A stretch of 64,000 bases of DNA from Megascapheus bottae (GCA_024803745.1 JANJXV010000030.1:4483001-4547000); one strand, 5' to 3'. Positions 11,431-22,808 are shown, numbered from the stretch's first letter. Notes: generated by a model from the letters alone, not told the origin. Translations and numbers: made by a program.

Positions 11431-13268
11431 ATGCTGAGAGGAAGCCTCGCACTTTAAGATGGCAAATCTCATTGTGAAAGCTGTTTCCAGACTGATAACC
11501 TAAGACGGCTGATTAGTAGGAGGAAAGGAAAGTTTGAAAGTCTTCAGAGTCACTTTGGTATAGAATTTTCTTGGTCTCCAGTTTTCTTCAGGAAAGTCTC
11601 ATTTACAATCCATTGAACAATTCTTTAACTTTATTGAATGCCGATTTTTCTGACCTGTCAAAAAAACTTTTGTAAATAATTCTACTTGGTAGATAGCCTT
11701 AAGTCTCATAGGATAATTACTGCTAATTTTCATATCTGTACATGTGCAGGAACAAACCATCTGGAGAAGGAGCTGGAATTAAGCCAGGAAGGTCTGCTGT
11801 TACATTTAATTTGGTCAGTTTTTATATGATGTGAATTGTGTTTGAGTCACCCATCACTACCGAATTAGACTTTTCATTTTGTAGTAAGATGCAGCTTAAA
11901 TACTGATGAAAGATGTGGTTTTCTTTGTGCTTAAGATTCAAGTTGTTCATATCATCATATTAAAAATTCAATTCAGAATATATTCCATAAAATAACAAAC
12001 ATATTCTGCCTCCACAAGATGATCTGAAGTACAATACAACCAGATGAATTCAGTAGTTATGCCCTTGATGTCTTCTGTTGCAGGTTGTCAAATGGGCATG
12101 TAGTCAAGATCTTTGTTGACAGAGAATGACTTTCTTTCTTTAAAAACATACTTTTATTATCTTTAAGTAACTGTGCAAAGGAGGTACCCTTCAACAAAGC
12201 AGTTTATGAATACAATGCAACATTACTTCTTGAACATGGACCCTTCACAGCCTATGATAGTTAAATTCAGCATAATATCTTATGATGTTATATGTATATG
12301 ATCCATACTCCCCTTGTTGCTTACTTAAAAGATCTTAATTTTGTCCACAGTGTCTGGATAAAAGTTCTTGAAGTGTTTTGACCTTATTCGTGGCCAATTA
12401 ACCCATCACTACATAAAGACACACAATTAGAACTTACTAAAATTTCCATGGAAATATTGTTTAATGGATTATAAGCAATTCCTATCCTTCTGTCTTTTCT
12501 TTCTAAGATACAGATATGAAGATGAGTGGAGCCAACTGTTTCTAGTACAGAAGATGACTGTGTGAATAAAAGAGGTCTGCATCTACATTGACATCAGCAA
12601 TAATCTAACAGCTAATTTCTTGCTTTCCCCCAAAATCTAAAAATTACATTTGCTTTATTTTTTTCTTTTCAGATCTAAGTTAGTTTTTATTCCATTAAAT
12701 CTAAACTAGTTATTGACTATAGGCTAAGCAAAAGAAATTACTATTTCAGATTGTACTGATCAAGCATTTGGGCATATATTCAGCAACTTGTAATTCCATT
12801 AATTAAGTCTAGTCACTATGTGCAGGTTCCACTAATTATCTATTAAATGTGTGAAATATGAGAAACTGTATTGATAAAACATGCTAATGACTGATTCTGA
12901 CCTCAAATCAAACTAATAACATTTTCAGTTTTTGCAATATGAGAGAATAATGAATCTTTTTTAATAAAATTGACAAGATATCGTATCAGTGTATGACTTT
13001 GACATTGTTCTATGGTCCAATACATTGAATTACAATAAATGGGAGAATAAATGAAGCAGAATCAATCCAGCTCTTCAGATTTACAGGATGTGTATGGAGA
13101 AAATTAAAGTAGTGCATTTATCAAAATCATATGATACTCACTTTCAATAGCAAAACAATGGAAGTTAGGAAAGATCAAGGATAAAATTTAGGTAATTTAA
13201 AGCAGATCCATTTTTTTCCTTATGTTTATGCTAGATCACTAAGACTAATGTTGAGAGTTATACTGTGT
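11431..13268. other. Unique AT-rich sequence, no gene seen
   Basis: About 1.8 kb of AT-rich sequence with no recognisable repeat, RNA gene or ORF of note. Confidence 0.6.
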
Positions 13269-13645
13269 GGACTGGGAATGTGGCTTAGTGGTAGAGTGCT
13301 TGCCTAGCATGAATGAAGTCTTAGGTTCAATTCTTCAGTACTACATAAACAGAAAAGTGAAAAGTGGTGCTGTGGCTCAAGTGGTAAAGTGCTAGCATTG
13401 AGCAAGAAGAAGAGGGAGGAGGAGGAGGAGGAGGAGGAAGAAGAAGAAGAAGAAGAAGAAGAAGAAGAAGAAGAAGAAGAGGAGGAGGAGGAGGAGGAGG
13501 AGGAGGAGGAGGAGGAGGAGGAGGAGGAGGAGGAGGAGGAGGAGGAAAAAGAAGACAACGACGACGACAACGACGTTGTGCCAGCTCTGAGTTCAAGCCC
13601 CAGGACTGGGGAAAAACATGATAAAATTAAAAAAAAAAAAAAAAC
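13269..13645 (+). mobile_element. IDL-Geo SINE interrupted by an expanded trinucleotide repeat
   Basis: Left monomer: GGACTGGGAATGTGGCTTAG, GAGTGCTTGCCTAGCATGAA. A-box match TGGCTTAGTGG at 13281-13291; imperfect B box at 13324-13334. Linker AAAAGTGGTGCTGTGGCTC. The Geo monomer starts (CAAGTGGTAAAGTGCTAGC, TTGAGCAAGAAGAAG), then about 170 bp of trinucleotide repeat, then Geo resumes with CTCTGAGTTCAAGCCCC. A perfect B-box word AGTTCAAGCCC lies at 13590-13600. An A-rich tail follows to about 13645. The left monomer differs from most other copies, which read AGTTTGGCCTAGTGGTTAAA. Confidence 0.93.
13404..13575 (+). repeat. (GAA)n (GAG)n (GAC)n trinucleotide array inside a SINE
   Basis: About 15 GAA units, then about 22 GAG/GGA units, then degenerate GAC/AAC units near 13553-13575. 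It replaces the middle of the Geo monomer. ORFs of poly-Glu (plus) and poly-Ser, poly-Pro/Leu (minus) here are artefacts of this array. Confidence 0.97.
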
Positions 13646-13920
13646 AAAAAAACCCTTTATGTCAGTAATATCTTTGTATGCTAACGAGCAGAAATGGAAT
13701 GAAGCATTGTGACTGGGGAAGGTTTGAACTGGTATCTCCAGAACTGAAATGGGATTGTGGATCTAAAACCTTGGTGTAGCAATGGATCCACAGTTCACTG
13801 CAAAGCCAAATCTAGATAAGAAGTTGGCAGTCAACAGAATATTGTTGTGATGTTATTGGGTGGCCCAGGCCAGCCCAGAGAAAATGGCAGAAGCGATATG
13901 AAAATAGCAAAGCAAAAACG
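13646..13920. other. Unique sequence
   Basis: Short stretch between two SINEs. Nothing recognised. Confidence 0.5.
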
Positions 13921-14006
13921 CGCTGTGGGTAGGACTCAGATAAGAGCCCACCTACCTAGCTAGCAAGCAGGAAACTTAAGATCAAGCCATAGTACTTCCA
14001 AAAAAA
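13921..14006 (+). mobile_element. Old ID-like SINE relic
   Basis: The sequence reads like a decayed tRNA-Ala-type ID element: CGCTGTGGGTAGGACTCAGA, CACCTACCTAGCTAGCAAGC, then AAGATCAAGCCATAGTACTT and a short A run. The order of head, GCAAGC core and RTTCAAGCC-like B box supports the call. Boundaries are approximate. Confidence 0.6.
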
Positions 14007-15580
14007 CTATTAGAGTACAATACAGGTGGTGAAGTTTCAGGAGTCTAGAAAGGACACAGTGTCTAGATTGGAGAACAGGATAGGTTTGGCAAAAATGGTT
14101 CTTTCCATGTGAAATCAAGTACTAATACAGGAAGTATCCACCATTCTAATAGTCCAGACGAACAGCTAGCTGATCTTTAAAATGCACAGCAGACTCTTCA
14201 AATGCAATACTTGGGACCTATTGGAACGCACACGAAGTTCAGGTCTTCAAACATCATCTGTTATGTAGCTTGAGGGGCAGGTACAACAGAAAACGGGAAG
14301 TATTTCATTTCATATTTAACAAGGATAATGAATTTAGCAAACATTTACAAGTTTTAGACCGAATCATGTTGTCATTAGAGTTCAGTCTACCTCTGAGCTA
14401 TACCCATCCCTATCTTGTCACTTTTTCAAATCCTTTCCCCCTTTTCAAACCACCAAACTTAGTGATAAGATTTTTTTTTCTAATTTGCATGGTTAATATC
14501 AGATTTTCCTCACATCAGCAAATGAAACACTTATTTGTCCAGCAAATCTTAAGAAAAATTGCATTATCACTGTTTGTGAACCATAGATAGAGCCCATTCA
14601 ACAAAACATCTCCAAGCTCATGGAATTTTATCTACTTTGGTACTTGCAGAGGCATTTTGATTATAAGACCTAACTAACAGTGGTAAAAAAAAAAATATTG
14701 GATAGTGGGAGACCCTGTCAAATACAGGTAATCTGTGTCCAGGCGGCTATCTCAGAGCACCCAGCCTGTGAAGCCTTATCTCTGGAATGACAGAGTGTGT
14801 AACCAGAAGGAAATTCAATCAATAATCATTTATCTGGGAATTGGGTGATTCGAGGCTTCATTTGAATCTGTGCAGGCCTCTATGGTGGAGGAAAACATTT
14901 TAGATTGTTTTAAGAAGCAGCTCAGTGTCATTAAGAAAAGGAAGTGCAATTCTATGCTACTAAAGGCAATCTAGTCAACACTCAAGAACACATTATCAAG
15001 AGAAGTCTAAACTTGAGAAGCTGTCTGCTCTGCTGTGCACATCACCTCACAAATGCTTATTATGTCCATGCCTGGACCCTTTGGCTAAACAGTAACAGGT
15101 GCTTTTCCACCCAGAGAAGCACGCTCTCTGCCTGTGACACACACCTTCCCTATGCTGCAGGAATGGGAGAGGAAAGGCATGAAGGTTCATCTTGTGCCTG
15201 GGAAATTGGTAAAGCTCTTTTCTGGGTGTGCCCATGAGGGCAATTCTCGAGATAATTGCCACTGAAAGGAAAGGTCTTCAACATAACCACCGCTGTCCAG
15301 TAAGGCTGCAGTCCAGATGGAACAAAAGCAGAAGGAATGCCAGCAAGGAGTGGACGCTCCTTTTTCCTTTTTCTTGAGTAGAGGGGAGACTGTTACAGCT
15401 GACATTATGTGTGAGTATTAGACGCCATTTCCTGCAGCCTTTTCTTGTGGATTCACTTTAGTTTAGGGAGCTTTAGCCTTGAACTAGGGTGTGTCGTTTG
15501 TCCCTGTGTTCTGATGGGGGTTCTAGCTTCTCAGACACACACACATATGAATATATGTATGTAATGTATATGCATATATA
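14007..15580. other. Unique sequence, no gene seen
   Basis: AT-rich sequence with no recognisable family. Overlapping ORFs on both strands at 14944-15405 look like chance ORFs in a GC-richer stretch. An octamer-like ATTTGCAT occurs near 14484. Confidence 0.5.
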
Positions 15581-15672
15581 TGAGAAAGTTAGAGTATGTA
15601 CATTTGATCAAGACATGATATGCGTACATATAACAAACACAATGAAATCCCCTTGTACAATTAGCATGTACA

Positions 15673-15675
<3 letters not shown>
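15581..15675 (+). mobile_element. Probable old L1 3'-end relic
   Basis: The words GAGAAAGTTAGAGTATGTAC, AACACAATGAAATCCCCTTG and TACAATTAGCATGTAC resemble the end of an older rodent L1 3'UTR, different from the family at 173 and 40430. A similar order recurs at 16085-16212. A (CA)n array follows where a tail would be. Assignment is by pattern only. Confidence 0.45.
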
Positions 15676-15708
<33 letters not shown>

Positions 15709-15724
15709 CACACACACACGCGCA
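15676..15724 (+). repeat. (CA)n microsatellite
   Basis: About 45 bp of CA with one AACA interruption, ending in CGCGCA. The 211-residue ORF that spans it (15489-16124) is not a gene. Confidence 0.97.
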
Positions 15725-16084
15725 AGTATATATTCCATTGATCATTGATTCTGTTCCTCCAGAGAAAAACTTGACTAGCAAAAAATGTTCAGAAGCTCTT
15801 GGCAGTGGAGTTTACTGTTACAGCCCAGCAATGAGAAGTTGGAAGAACAAAAGCCATTTTATTACTCATTCACAAGCCTGGGATCTAAGGATTAGAAGTA
15901 GCAATAACAAGATTGCAGAGCCAGCTTGGAGTTCTCTGAAGATTTCGAATGGTCTCTGCTGTTCTTCTGCGCTTACATTTTACTGCATCACCTGCACACA
16001 AGGTGGTAATGTTTCTTCCCTCCGTATTCTCCTTCTGATCTCTTGGTCAAAGTACTTGATACACATACATAAAAACAGAATAAC
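15725..16084. other. Unclassified sequence between two possible L1 tails
   Basis: No recognised motif. It may be older L1 sequence, since both flanks resemble L1 3' ends, but no ORF2 residues were recognised. Confidence 0.35.
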
Positions 16085-16212
16085 AAAACCTATTGAACGT
16101 GCTTTAAGAAGAGGGAACAGGTAAGAGAGAGAAAGAGATAAAGAGTATAGATTTGCTTATGGGGCAAACGCAGTGAAATCCCCTTTACAACTGACCTATG
16201 CTAATAAACAGG
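16085..16212 (+). mobile_element. Probable old L1 3'-end relic
   Basis: A purine-rich stretch (AAGAAGAGGGAACAGG, AGAGAGAAAGAGATAAAGAG) is followed by CAAACGCAGTGAAATCCCCT and CTATGCTAATAAAC. This matches the order at 15581-15675 and the layout of rodent L1 3'UTRs: purine tract, conserved word, AATAAA. No target-site duplication identified. Confidence 0.5.
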
Positions 16213-16218
16213 GCAGAA

Positions 16219-16474
16219 AAAGCCAAGTACCGCTAGTTCACACCTGTAATCCTAATCCTGGCTGTTCAGAAGGCTGAGATCTGAGGACTGTTGTTCAAAG
16301 CCAGACTCTGCAGGAAAGTCCATGAGACTCATCTCCAATTAAACAGCAACAAATCTGAAAGCAGAATTGTGGTTTAACGTGGTAGAGTTCTACCCTTGAG
16401 CATAAAAGCTCGGGAGCCAGTGCCCAGGCTCAGAGTACAAGCTCCAGGATTGGCCCATAAACAAAGAAAGGCCG
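16219..16474 (+). mobile_element. B1-Geo composite SINE
   Basis: B1-like left part (TAGTTCACACCTGTAATCC, CAGAAGGCTGAGATCTGAGG, AAAGCCAGACTCTGCAGGAA, TCATCTCCAATTAAACAGC). Geo-like right part (TTGTGGTTTAACGTGGTAGA, CTACCCTTGAGCA, AGTGCCCAGGCTCAGAGTAC). Full length but diverged. Confidence 0.9.
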
Positions 16475-16690
16475 AAAACAAGTCTTTGCATACGTCAGAG
16501 TAAACATTTAGAAGTGATCAAAGAATCGAAAATAAAGTCACAAAACATCTCATTTTTCTCTGGGAAAAGAACTTTGAAATTCTATAGCATGTTCATGTCA
16601 CGTCATAAAAAAGGATTTAATTTACGTCAACTGAATGCAAACCTTCTGCTTGACATATCACATCTTATCAATTTTCATTTGTATTTTTCA
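16475..16690. other. Unique sequence
   Basis: AT-rich spacer between two SINEs. The ORF at 16514-16720 runs into the B1 and has no motif. Confidence 0.5.
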
Positions 16691-16829
16691 AAGCTAGCTA
16701 TGGTGGTTCAACACTTGTGATATCAGTATTCAAAACACAAAATCAGGAGGCTTGTCAGTTTAAGATCAGTCTGGATTATATAGTAAGACCTTAAAAGACC
16801 AAACCAAACTAAAACAAAACAAAATCTGG
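16691..16829 (+). mobile_element. B1-type SINE
   Basis: A B1 monomer without a Geo partner: AGCTAGCTATGGTGGTTCAA, ATCAGGAGGCTTGTCAGTTT, AAGATCAGTCTGGATTATAT, GTAAGACCTTAAAAGACC and an (AAAAC)n-like tail. Strongly diverged, so older than the composite copies. Confidence 0.8.
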
Positions 16830-18040
16830 TAACTATACTGTAAGGACAGCCCAAGCATTAAGAGATATTTTGTGATAAATCATCATAAAACACTTAAATC
16901 CTATTCTATTGGAAAGTCACACATAAACTTCCTGTTAATGATGGGTTTCAGTAAAAATTCACTGTATTGTGTTCACCCTTGAATTCCATGATGAATAAAA
17001 TATTCTGACCCCTGAAAAAAGATTAATATGCTTATTTTGCATTTTTCTATCAGAAACAACCATGTAAAAGAGAAATAGTAATAATGATAGTAAATACAGT
17101 TATCTATCTGCAAGTGAAAATCATAATATATCTTGATGAAAATGGCTTGGATAACAAAGGAAAGTCTAAAAGACCATTACCATTTACTGGGTGGTGTATG
17201 GCAGTGTCAAAAGAACTTATGGTTGTAGAATCTGATATGATCTCTCCTCCTTTTTGACCTCAGCTAAGAGAATATTCTTACATGCTTGTCTCTTGCCCAG
17301 GTAGATTAATGAATTCAGGAGGTAATAGGTCCCTGAAGTGATTTGCATGTATTGATTAAATGTCATGAATGAAATGCTGTAGGTGAAATTACTTGAGACA
17401 CCCAAATGGAGGAAACACAATTGTAAGCATTGTTTAAATAAATTACTTGGCAATCTTTCTTGACGCATGATTATATGTTTTGTATTTATCCCCAGGTCTG
17501 CATGGGTAGAGAATGTAACACACAGGGCAACTACAGAGGAGAGTGAGGAAGACGAGGCGTAACTCTCCAGGAAACTGTGTCTTTAGAAAATGCTTCATGA
17601 ACTTACTGTACCTGTGAGATGAACAATCTTCGGTTATGTGATGAATGAATGTCTCATAAAAGACAAATACTGCAAATTGGAGACTGGTTTGATGTATGCA
17701 AACAAAGCTGGACTGGAAGTTGAAGAATTGGTCATAGGCTGTAATGTTGATTTTGTCTGAATGTGGAGCAGGATGAATAAAATAAAGGACCTTAGCCTGA
17801 GAGAGAGTCACTTCGATAATCATGTTAAAGTCAAGAACAGAGTTTCCAGGGTCTTAACACTTGCCTTATCCGCAGAGCTAACTAGAATAATTCTCTAGTC
17901 TGACCAGTGTCATGTCAGTTGAGAATAGCTGTGAAAAAAATTCCTGATTCATACATATACCCACACATTTCTTTCCTAGCACCAACACATGTCTTACTCC
18001 ATGGCTCCTCTTTCCTTTGTCTCCCCCTTCCTACCCACAC
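16830..18040. other. Unique sequence with octamer-bearing block and antisense ORFs
   Basis: No known repeat. At 17340-17348 a perfect octamer ATTTGCAT lies in an AT-rich block (17290-17420) with homeodomain-like words. Two minus-strand ORFs (17217-17468 and 17443-17823) overlap but show no recognisable domain. On the plus strand an acceptor-like TTATCCCCAG ends near 17495 and an AATAAA occurs near 17780. Together these are not enough to call an exon. Confidence 0.4.
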
Positions 18041-18197
18041 AGTCTTGGGGCTTGGGCACTGTCCTTGAGCACTTTTGCTCAAGGCTAGCACTTTGCCACT
18101 TGAACCCTAGCACCATGTTTGGCCTTTTCTGTGTATGTGATACCAAGAAAGTGTATGCTTGATAGGCACTCTACCACGAGCCCAAACTCCCGGCTCC
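18041..18197 (-). mobile_element. IDL-Geo SINE
   Basis: Reverse-strand dimer: Geo (AGTCTTGGGGCTTGGGCACT, CTCAAGGCTAGCACTTTGCC), linker (CACCATGTTTGGCC), then ID-like (GTATGTGATACCAAGAAAG, GATAGGCACTCTACCACGAG, AAACTCCCGGCTCC). The B-box region of the ID-like half is shortened. Tail and duplication are not clear. Confidence 0.88.
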
Positions 18198-18325
18198 TAC
18201 AGAGTCTTTTTTAAAACAAGATTTTCTGCTCCCAGTTCATCAATTCTGCCTCAGTAGGTTTATACTTCTGACTCAAATTTTGATTTTCAATATACTGTCT
18301 GTGCACATGCATGCAAGCATGAGTG

Positions 18326-18333
18326 CATGTGCA

Positions 18334-18364
<31 letters not shown>

Positions 18365-18390
18365 ACATGTGTGTGCATGCTTCTGTGTGT

Positions 18391-18440
<50 letters not shown>
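18326..18440 (+). repeat. (GT)n microsatellite at SINE tail
   Basis: Interrupted GT array with GCATGT and ACATGT words, the longest pure run being about 48 bp near 18392-18440. It abuts the 3' end of the minus-strand SINE that follows, so it appears to derive from that SINE's A-rich tail, read as (CA)n on the SINE strand. Confidence 0.97.
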
Positions 18441-18444
<4 letters not shown>

Positions 18445-18641
18445 GGGGCTCAGCCTGGGAGCTCTCTCTGAGCTTTTAAACTCAAGAATAACACTATTAC
18501 CACTTGAGCAACAGCTCCACTTCTGACTTTTTGACAGTTGTAGATAAGAGTCCTCTGGGCTTCCCTGCATGGGTTGGCTTCAAGCTACGATCCTCAGATC
18601 TCAGCCTTGGGCATAGCTAGGAGCCACTGGCACCTAGCTTA
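18441..18641 (-). mobile_element. B1-Geo composite SINE
   Basis: Reverse strand: Geo part (GGGGCTCAGCCTGGGAGCTC, TACCACTTGAGCAACAGC), linker (TCCACTTCTGACTTTTTG), B1 part (GATAAGAGTCCTCTGGGCTT, GGTTGGCTTCAAGCTACGAT, CCTCAGATCTCAGCC, GAGCCACTGGCACCTAGCTT). The A tail is replaced by the (GT)n array. Confidence 0.92.
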
Positions 18642-21117
18642 TAGTACACTTTTACAATTATTCTGCCATTTCGTAGGTCATTCTGATAACTAAGGCAAAT
18701 ATTCTCTGTGCACAAGCTCAATTCAACTGAAACCATCAAAGAGGCTGGAAGGAAATAGGGAGCTTGTGCTACTTTAAAATAAAAGTGATATAACTTCACA
18801 TTGACTGTGAAAATTGTTTGGACTGATACATTTAAAGGTACTAACTTTAATTCTATTCCTAATATTTTCTGATACTAAATGTGGTTCCTAAGAGAAAATG
18901 GAAACCCAGTTTAGTACTTGCATTGCTTATTTCTCATCTTGGGAAAATACAGTTTCGATCTTCTATCCCTACTGGCTGCTCTTCAATTCATGTTATTGAT
19001 TATAAATGACACTGGAAATAATAATCACACAAATGTGAAAGCAAATCTCTACTGGTATATGACCTGTGGATAACCTTTTTGTATTTGCCATAGATGATGC
19101 AATCATTCACATGAAACTCTGGTACTCAGATTTCATTTGCTGCACAAAAGAGCAAATATATTGTATCCCCAAAAGAAGCTATTCATTTTCTTCACTATTA
19201 ATTTTCTTACTCTGAGCATGCGTGGGTATCTGGGTGTGTGTGCACACATTTGCTGATGTGTGAAGAGGGAGCATCTTTTATCCTTGCTTTTAGTGTTTCT
19301 GTGTTTGGCTTTATTTTCATTTATTTCTATTTATTCTCTCCTCTAGTATGACCATAGATTCAAGAAGAAATAAACTCGCAAGGTAGTATTACTTTTCTGC
19401 TTTTGTTTCGTTTTTATTGTTGTTGCTTACTGCTGTTTTGTCCTGTCTGTGAAGGCTTGGGGTCCTTCGGTACATTGGGTATTCTGTACAATTTTCCAGT
19501 TGTAGCTTGATAAATGATTAATTCCTTCTCGTATTTGAAATCAATAAATGACATTCTCATGGCCCAAAGGAAAGGAAAAAGGAGAAAAAATTGCAAATGA
19601 AGCTGTGAAAGGGTTAACATCACCTCCTTAGTAAAAAGAATATGACCTGAGCCTCCGAAGGGCTTGTGATTCATCTCATCCTGTATTGAAATGTGAGCTT
19701 CAACCAACTATCTGCTTAATAACAATTCACCCATTTGTCAATCTTTTTGACCAATGTCATCAATATTTTACACTGCAAAATAATGACAATTAAGAATCAG
19801 AGCCATGAGAAGCACTTGGGGCAGAAGTGTTTCTAACAGGATAATGAAATCGACTGCACAGAGCCAGCATTTCCAATCCTCATTCTAAGGATGCTTTGGC
19901 TAGGATTTGTTTTCTAAATAGTAGAGGCTTTGCTCCTTATAGTAAAAGGACAGGAGCTGTCTAGAAAGGTCCTATGGTGCCAGTGGGTTAAAAAGAGACG
20001 AAATTGACTCTGAGATAGGCAATCGTATTAACAATAACAGCTATGATAGCTATTACATTACTTCAAAAGTAAGCCATAATCTGAATTAAAACAAGTTTTG
20101 AAAAATTCCAACTTGATACATAAACTCATTGTAGAGAATACAAAAGAGTCAGGTAAACATTTCTCCAACTCAGACTGCATGATTCGAATCCACCCATGAT
20201 GTGTATAATAATCTTAAAGAATATTGTTCTTATAAAAATCAGACTCAAAAAAGGACTCTTAATTTGTGCAGATGGTTAATAAATGCACTCCGAGCCAGAG
20301 ACTGTTCCCACACACAGTCCTGTGGTAGACATTGTGAATAGCCACCCAAGGTCAGCTTTCCAGTACTTTATTTTATGGGTCTCAGTTTGACTAGTGCAAT
20401 TTACCCAAGTAGAAGAATGCATTCCTCAGACTCCATTACAGATAGGAGCACTGGTCATGCAATTAAGTGCTAAACATAAAATTTAAGAGAAAATGTTCTC
20501 CAGGATGTCAGAGGAGTATTCCACTTTAAGTGAGGGAGTCCGCGTGGAATTTTCTTCTCTGCTCTTCTACCATGCTACTGAGGAAGGGAGAAGATAATTT
20601 GCTGCAGATCTCATAGATGTCTTGGTTTCTGAGAACAGTCCTCATGCACTGGACATGATACGAGGGACCTGGAGGCTTCCATGAAATTAAGCTGTCATCA
20701 TAACCATAGTGAGTTCCTTTGGACTTCTTTTTGTAAAAGGTAAATTCTCATTTGGGGGGTAATTTTAGCATATGACTAAACATATGATATACATGCTGAG
20801 ATATGCTAGTCACTGCTCTGGTTCTCAAGAATAGTAAAGTTGTTTTAAGATAGGCTTTCAGTTATAAAATAGCAGTGTCTTAGGTCATTAAAACACCAGT
20901 GGGAATAAAATTCCAATGGCTTTGATGCTCTCCCACCCATCTCAAGGGGTACAACTGTGAAAAACTTGTAAAGAACTTCAAGTTTTAAGACAATAAAAGC
21001 TAAGTTCACATCTGAATAGAATGGTAGATTCCTATACAGAAATTCCACTTGTTAAGAATAAAAGATTGAATGCATAAAAGATGCCCAGTTATTGGTCATC
21101 AGAATTCTTAAGTGAAA
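18642..21117. other. Unique sequence, no gene seen
   Basis: About 2.5 kb without a recognised young repeat. The stretch near 20290-20560 has the look of an old DNA-transposon or LTR relic but I could not match it. ORF 19414-19707 (minus) has no recognisable motif. Confidence 0.5.
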
Positions 21118-21226
21118 GCTGGGTGCAGTGGCTCATGCCTGTAATCCTAACTACTCAGAAGGCTGAGAGCTCAGGGACAGAGCCCAGGCCCAGAGTTTAA
21201 GCCCTATAACTGACCAAAAAAAGAAA
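21118..21226 (+). mobile_element. B1-Geo SINE with large internal deletion
   Basis: The B1 head (GCTGGGTGCAGTGGCTCATG, CCTGTAATCCTAACTACTCA, GAAGGCTGAG) joins directly to the 3' end of Geo (AGCTCAGGGACAGAGCCCAG, AGTTTAAGCCC), with an A-rich tail. Roughly 120 bp between are missing. The join falls at GAG/AGCTCAG, where both parents carry similar short words. Confidence 0.9.
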
Positions 21227-22571
21227 AAAGAAACCTTAAGTGACAAAAATTTCTCAGTTTTCTGGAATCCTTATAATTAACAATAAAGGTATCTTTGATT
21301 TTTTTTTTACAGACACAAACTCAACTGAGAACTGCAAACTTTATTTGGCTGAAATTGTAATTTCTGTGAACAAGAAAAGAACAATTTCATAAATTCTAAA
21401 ACCAGTTGTTCATGTACCCATCTTTGGCAGAGACGTCTCACATATAGCATGATTTTAATATAAAGATTCCTTTGTAAAGTAACACACATTTATATCTAGA
21501 CTCTGATGTTATTTGACACTGGAATTTCAAGTGTGTTGATCTGTGTCCACAATTAATGTGTTTCATCATTAGCATTCAATATCACAATAAATAAATAAAC
21601 CATAAATAAAACTATAAAGTAATTTCTAAACATGGAAGGTTAAAAAGGAACATTTATTACTACCCAAAGAAGAATCTCTTTAACTCAATCCAGGACAGAG
21701 ATAGCAGCTACATAATCATGACATCCATTGGGCATTTGGCATTTGGTCATACTGAAGCAGAGTGAGTCAAATCCAATTGTAACACTTAGTGTTACTTATC
21801 CACTGCCATGAATGCCTCGACGTACTGGGACCCACTGGCGGAGCCCGTGGTATTCTGTGAGAATGAGATATTTTCACCACAGTCAAGCAGGATAATACTA
21901 CTCAGGCTGAGAATTGAATATGTCAGAATTCCTATTTTTCATGATTGAGGCTAAGGAAAAGCGAAAGAGCAAATCAATTTCCTGACCTGGTAAAATGACT
22001 TCACAGTGTCCTAGAAATGGAAGACATTGTAAGTGTAATCTATTTTAAACTTCTTTTTATTTTTTTTTAACACTGGGTATAAAGTAGAAAGGACATTTTA
22101 TTAGGTTTTCTCACAAGAGAATCCCATTTTCAGCCATTACGGTAACAAAAATTAGTATGTTTCTAAATGAAATTATTAGTTCTCATAAATAAGCATCAAT
22201 GGTTATGATAATATATTCTTTGCTAGGCAGAAAATGGATGTTTTAATTCTTTCACTTACGGTATAAAGGGTGAGAAATGACCCTGAACTCAGGAGTGAGT
22301 AAGGAAATTATCAAGAGCAGTGAAAGCAGGAATGTGGACAGGAAGAGGAGTGTGTGAGAACACTCTATTTTCTACTTGCTTCGCTGTGGATTTAAAAACA
22401 CTATAAAAAGTAAAGTCTAGTAAATAATTTAAAAATAGTTATTATATTGGAGGATATATTGCTGTTGAAATACTGGATTCTATTTAAAATAATAAGACAG
22501 AAAGACATTCAACTTGAGGACCTGCTACCGAGGAGCTAGGTCTGGGTGCAGCATTTTGGAAGGCCCCCTTT
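21227..22571. other. Unique AT-rich sequence, no gene seen
   Basis: No repeat family recognised. The ORF at 21307-21489 lacks motifs. A T run lies at 21299-21309. Confidence 0.55.
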
Positions 22572-22808
22572 CAGGATTCTATTTTGCATTCTTTTCTAAT
22601 GCATTTGTGTCAGTCCTGGGCCTTGAACTCAGGGCCTGAGCATTGTCCTTGGGCTTTCTCAAGGCTAGAGCTCTAACACCTGAGCCACAGCACCACTTCC
22701 AGCTTTTTCCATGTAGGTGGTACAGGGGAATCGAACCCGGATTTTTGTGCATGCTAGACAAGTACTCTACCACTAGGCCAAACTCTCAGACCCCAGGATT
22801 CTATTTTG
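22572..22808 (-). mobile_element. IDL-Geo SINE with perfect target-site duplication
   Basis: The 15-bp word CAGGATTCTATTTTG lies at 22572-22586 and 22794-22808. Between them on the plus strand are a T-rich decayed tail, Geo reversed (CAGTCCTGGGCCTTGAACTC, CAAGGCTAGAGCTCTAAC), linker (CCACTTCCAGCTTTTTCC), ID-like reversed (CAGGGGAATCGAACCCGGAT, GCATGCTAGACAAGTACTCT, CCACTAGGCCAAACTCTC). Confidence 0.96.

Noticed and set aside
13304..13712. Poly-Glu, poly-Ser and poly-Pro/Leu ORFs
   Set aside because: Translations of the trinucleotide array inside a SINE.
15489..16124. 211-residue plus ORF, the longest in the window
   Set aside because: Crosses a (CA)n array and probable L1 relics; no domain or plausible start context.
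18211..18570. His/Thr-rich and Cys/Val-rich ORFs
   Set aside because: (GT)n/(CA)n translations.
20290..20560. Possible old DNA transposon or LTR relic
   Set aside because: General resemblance only; no terminal repeats or family words I can name.
21825..21855. CTCF-like word CCACTGGCGGAGC
   Set aside because: Too many departures from the CTCF core pattern.
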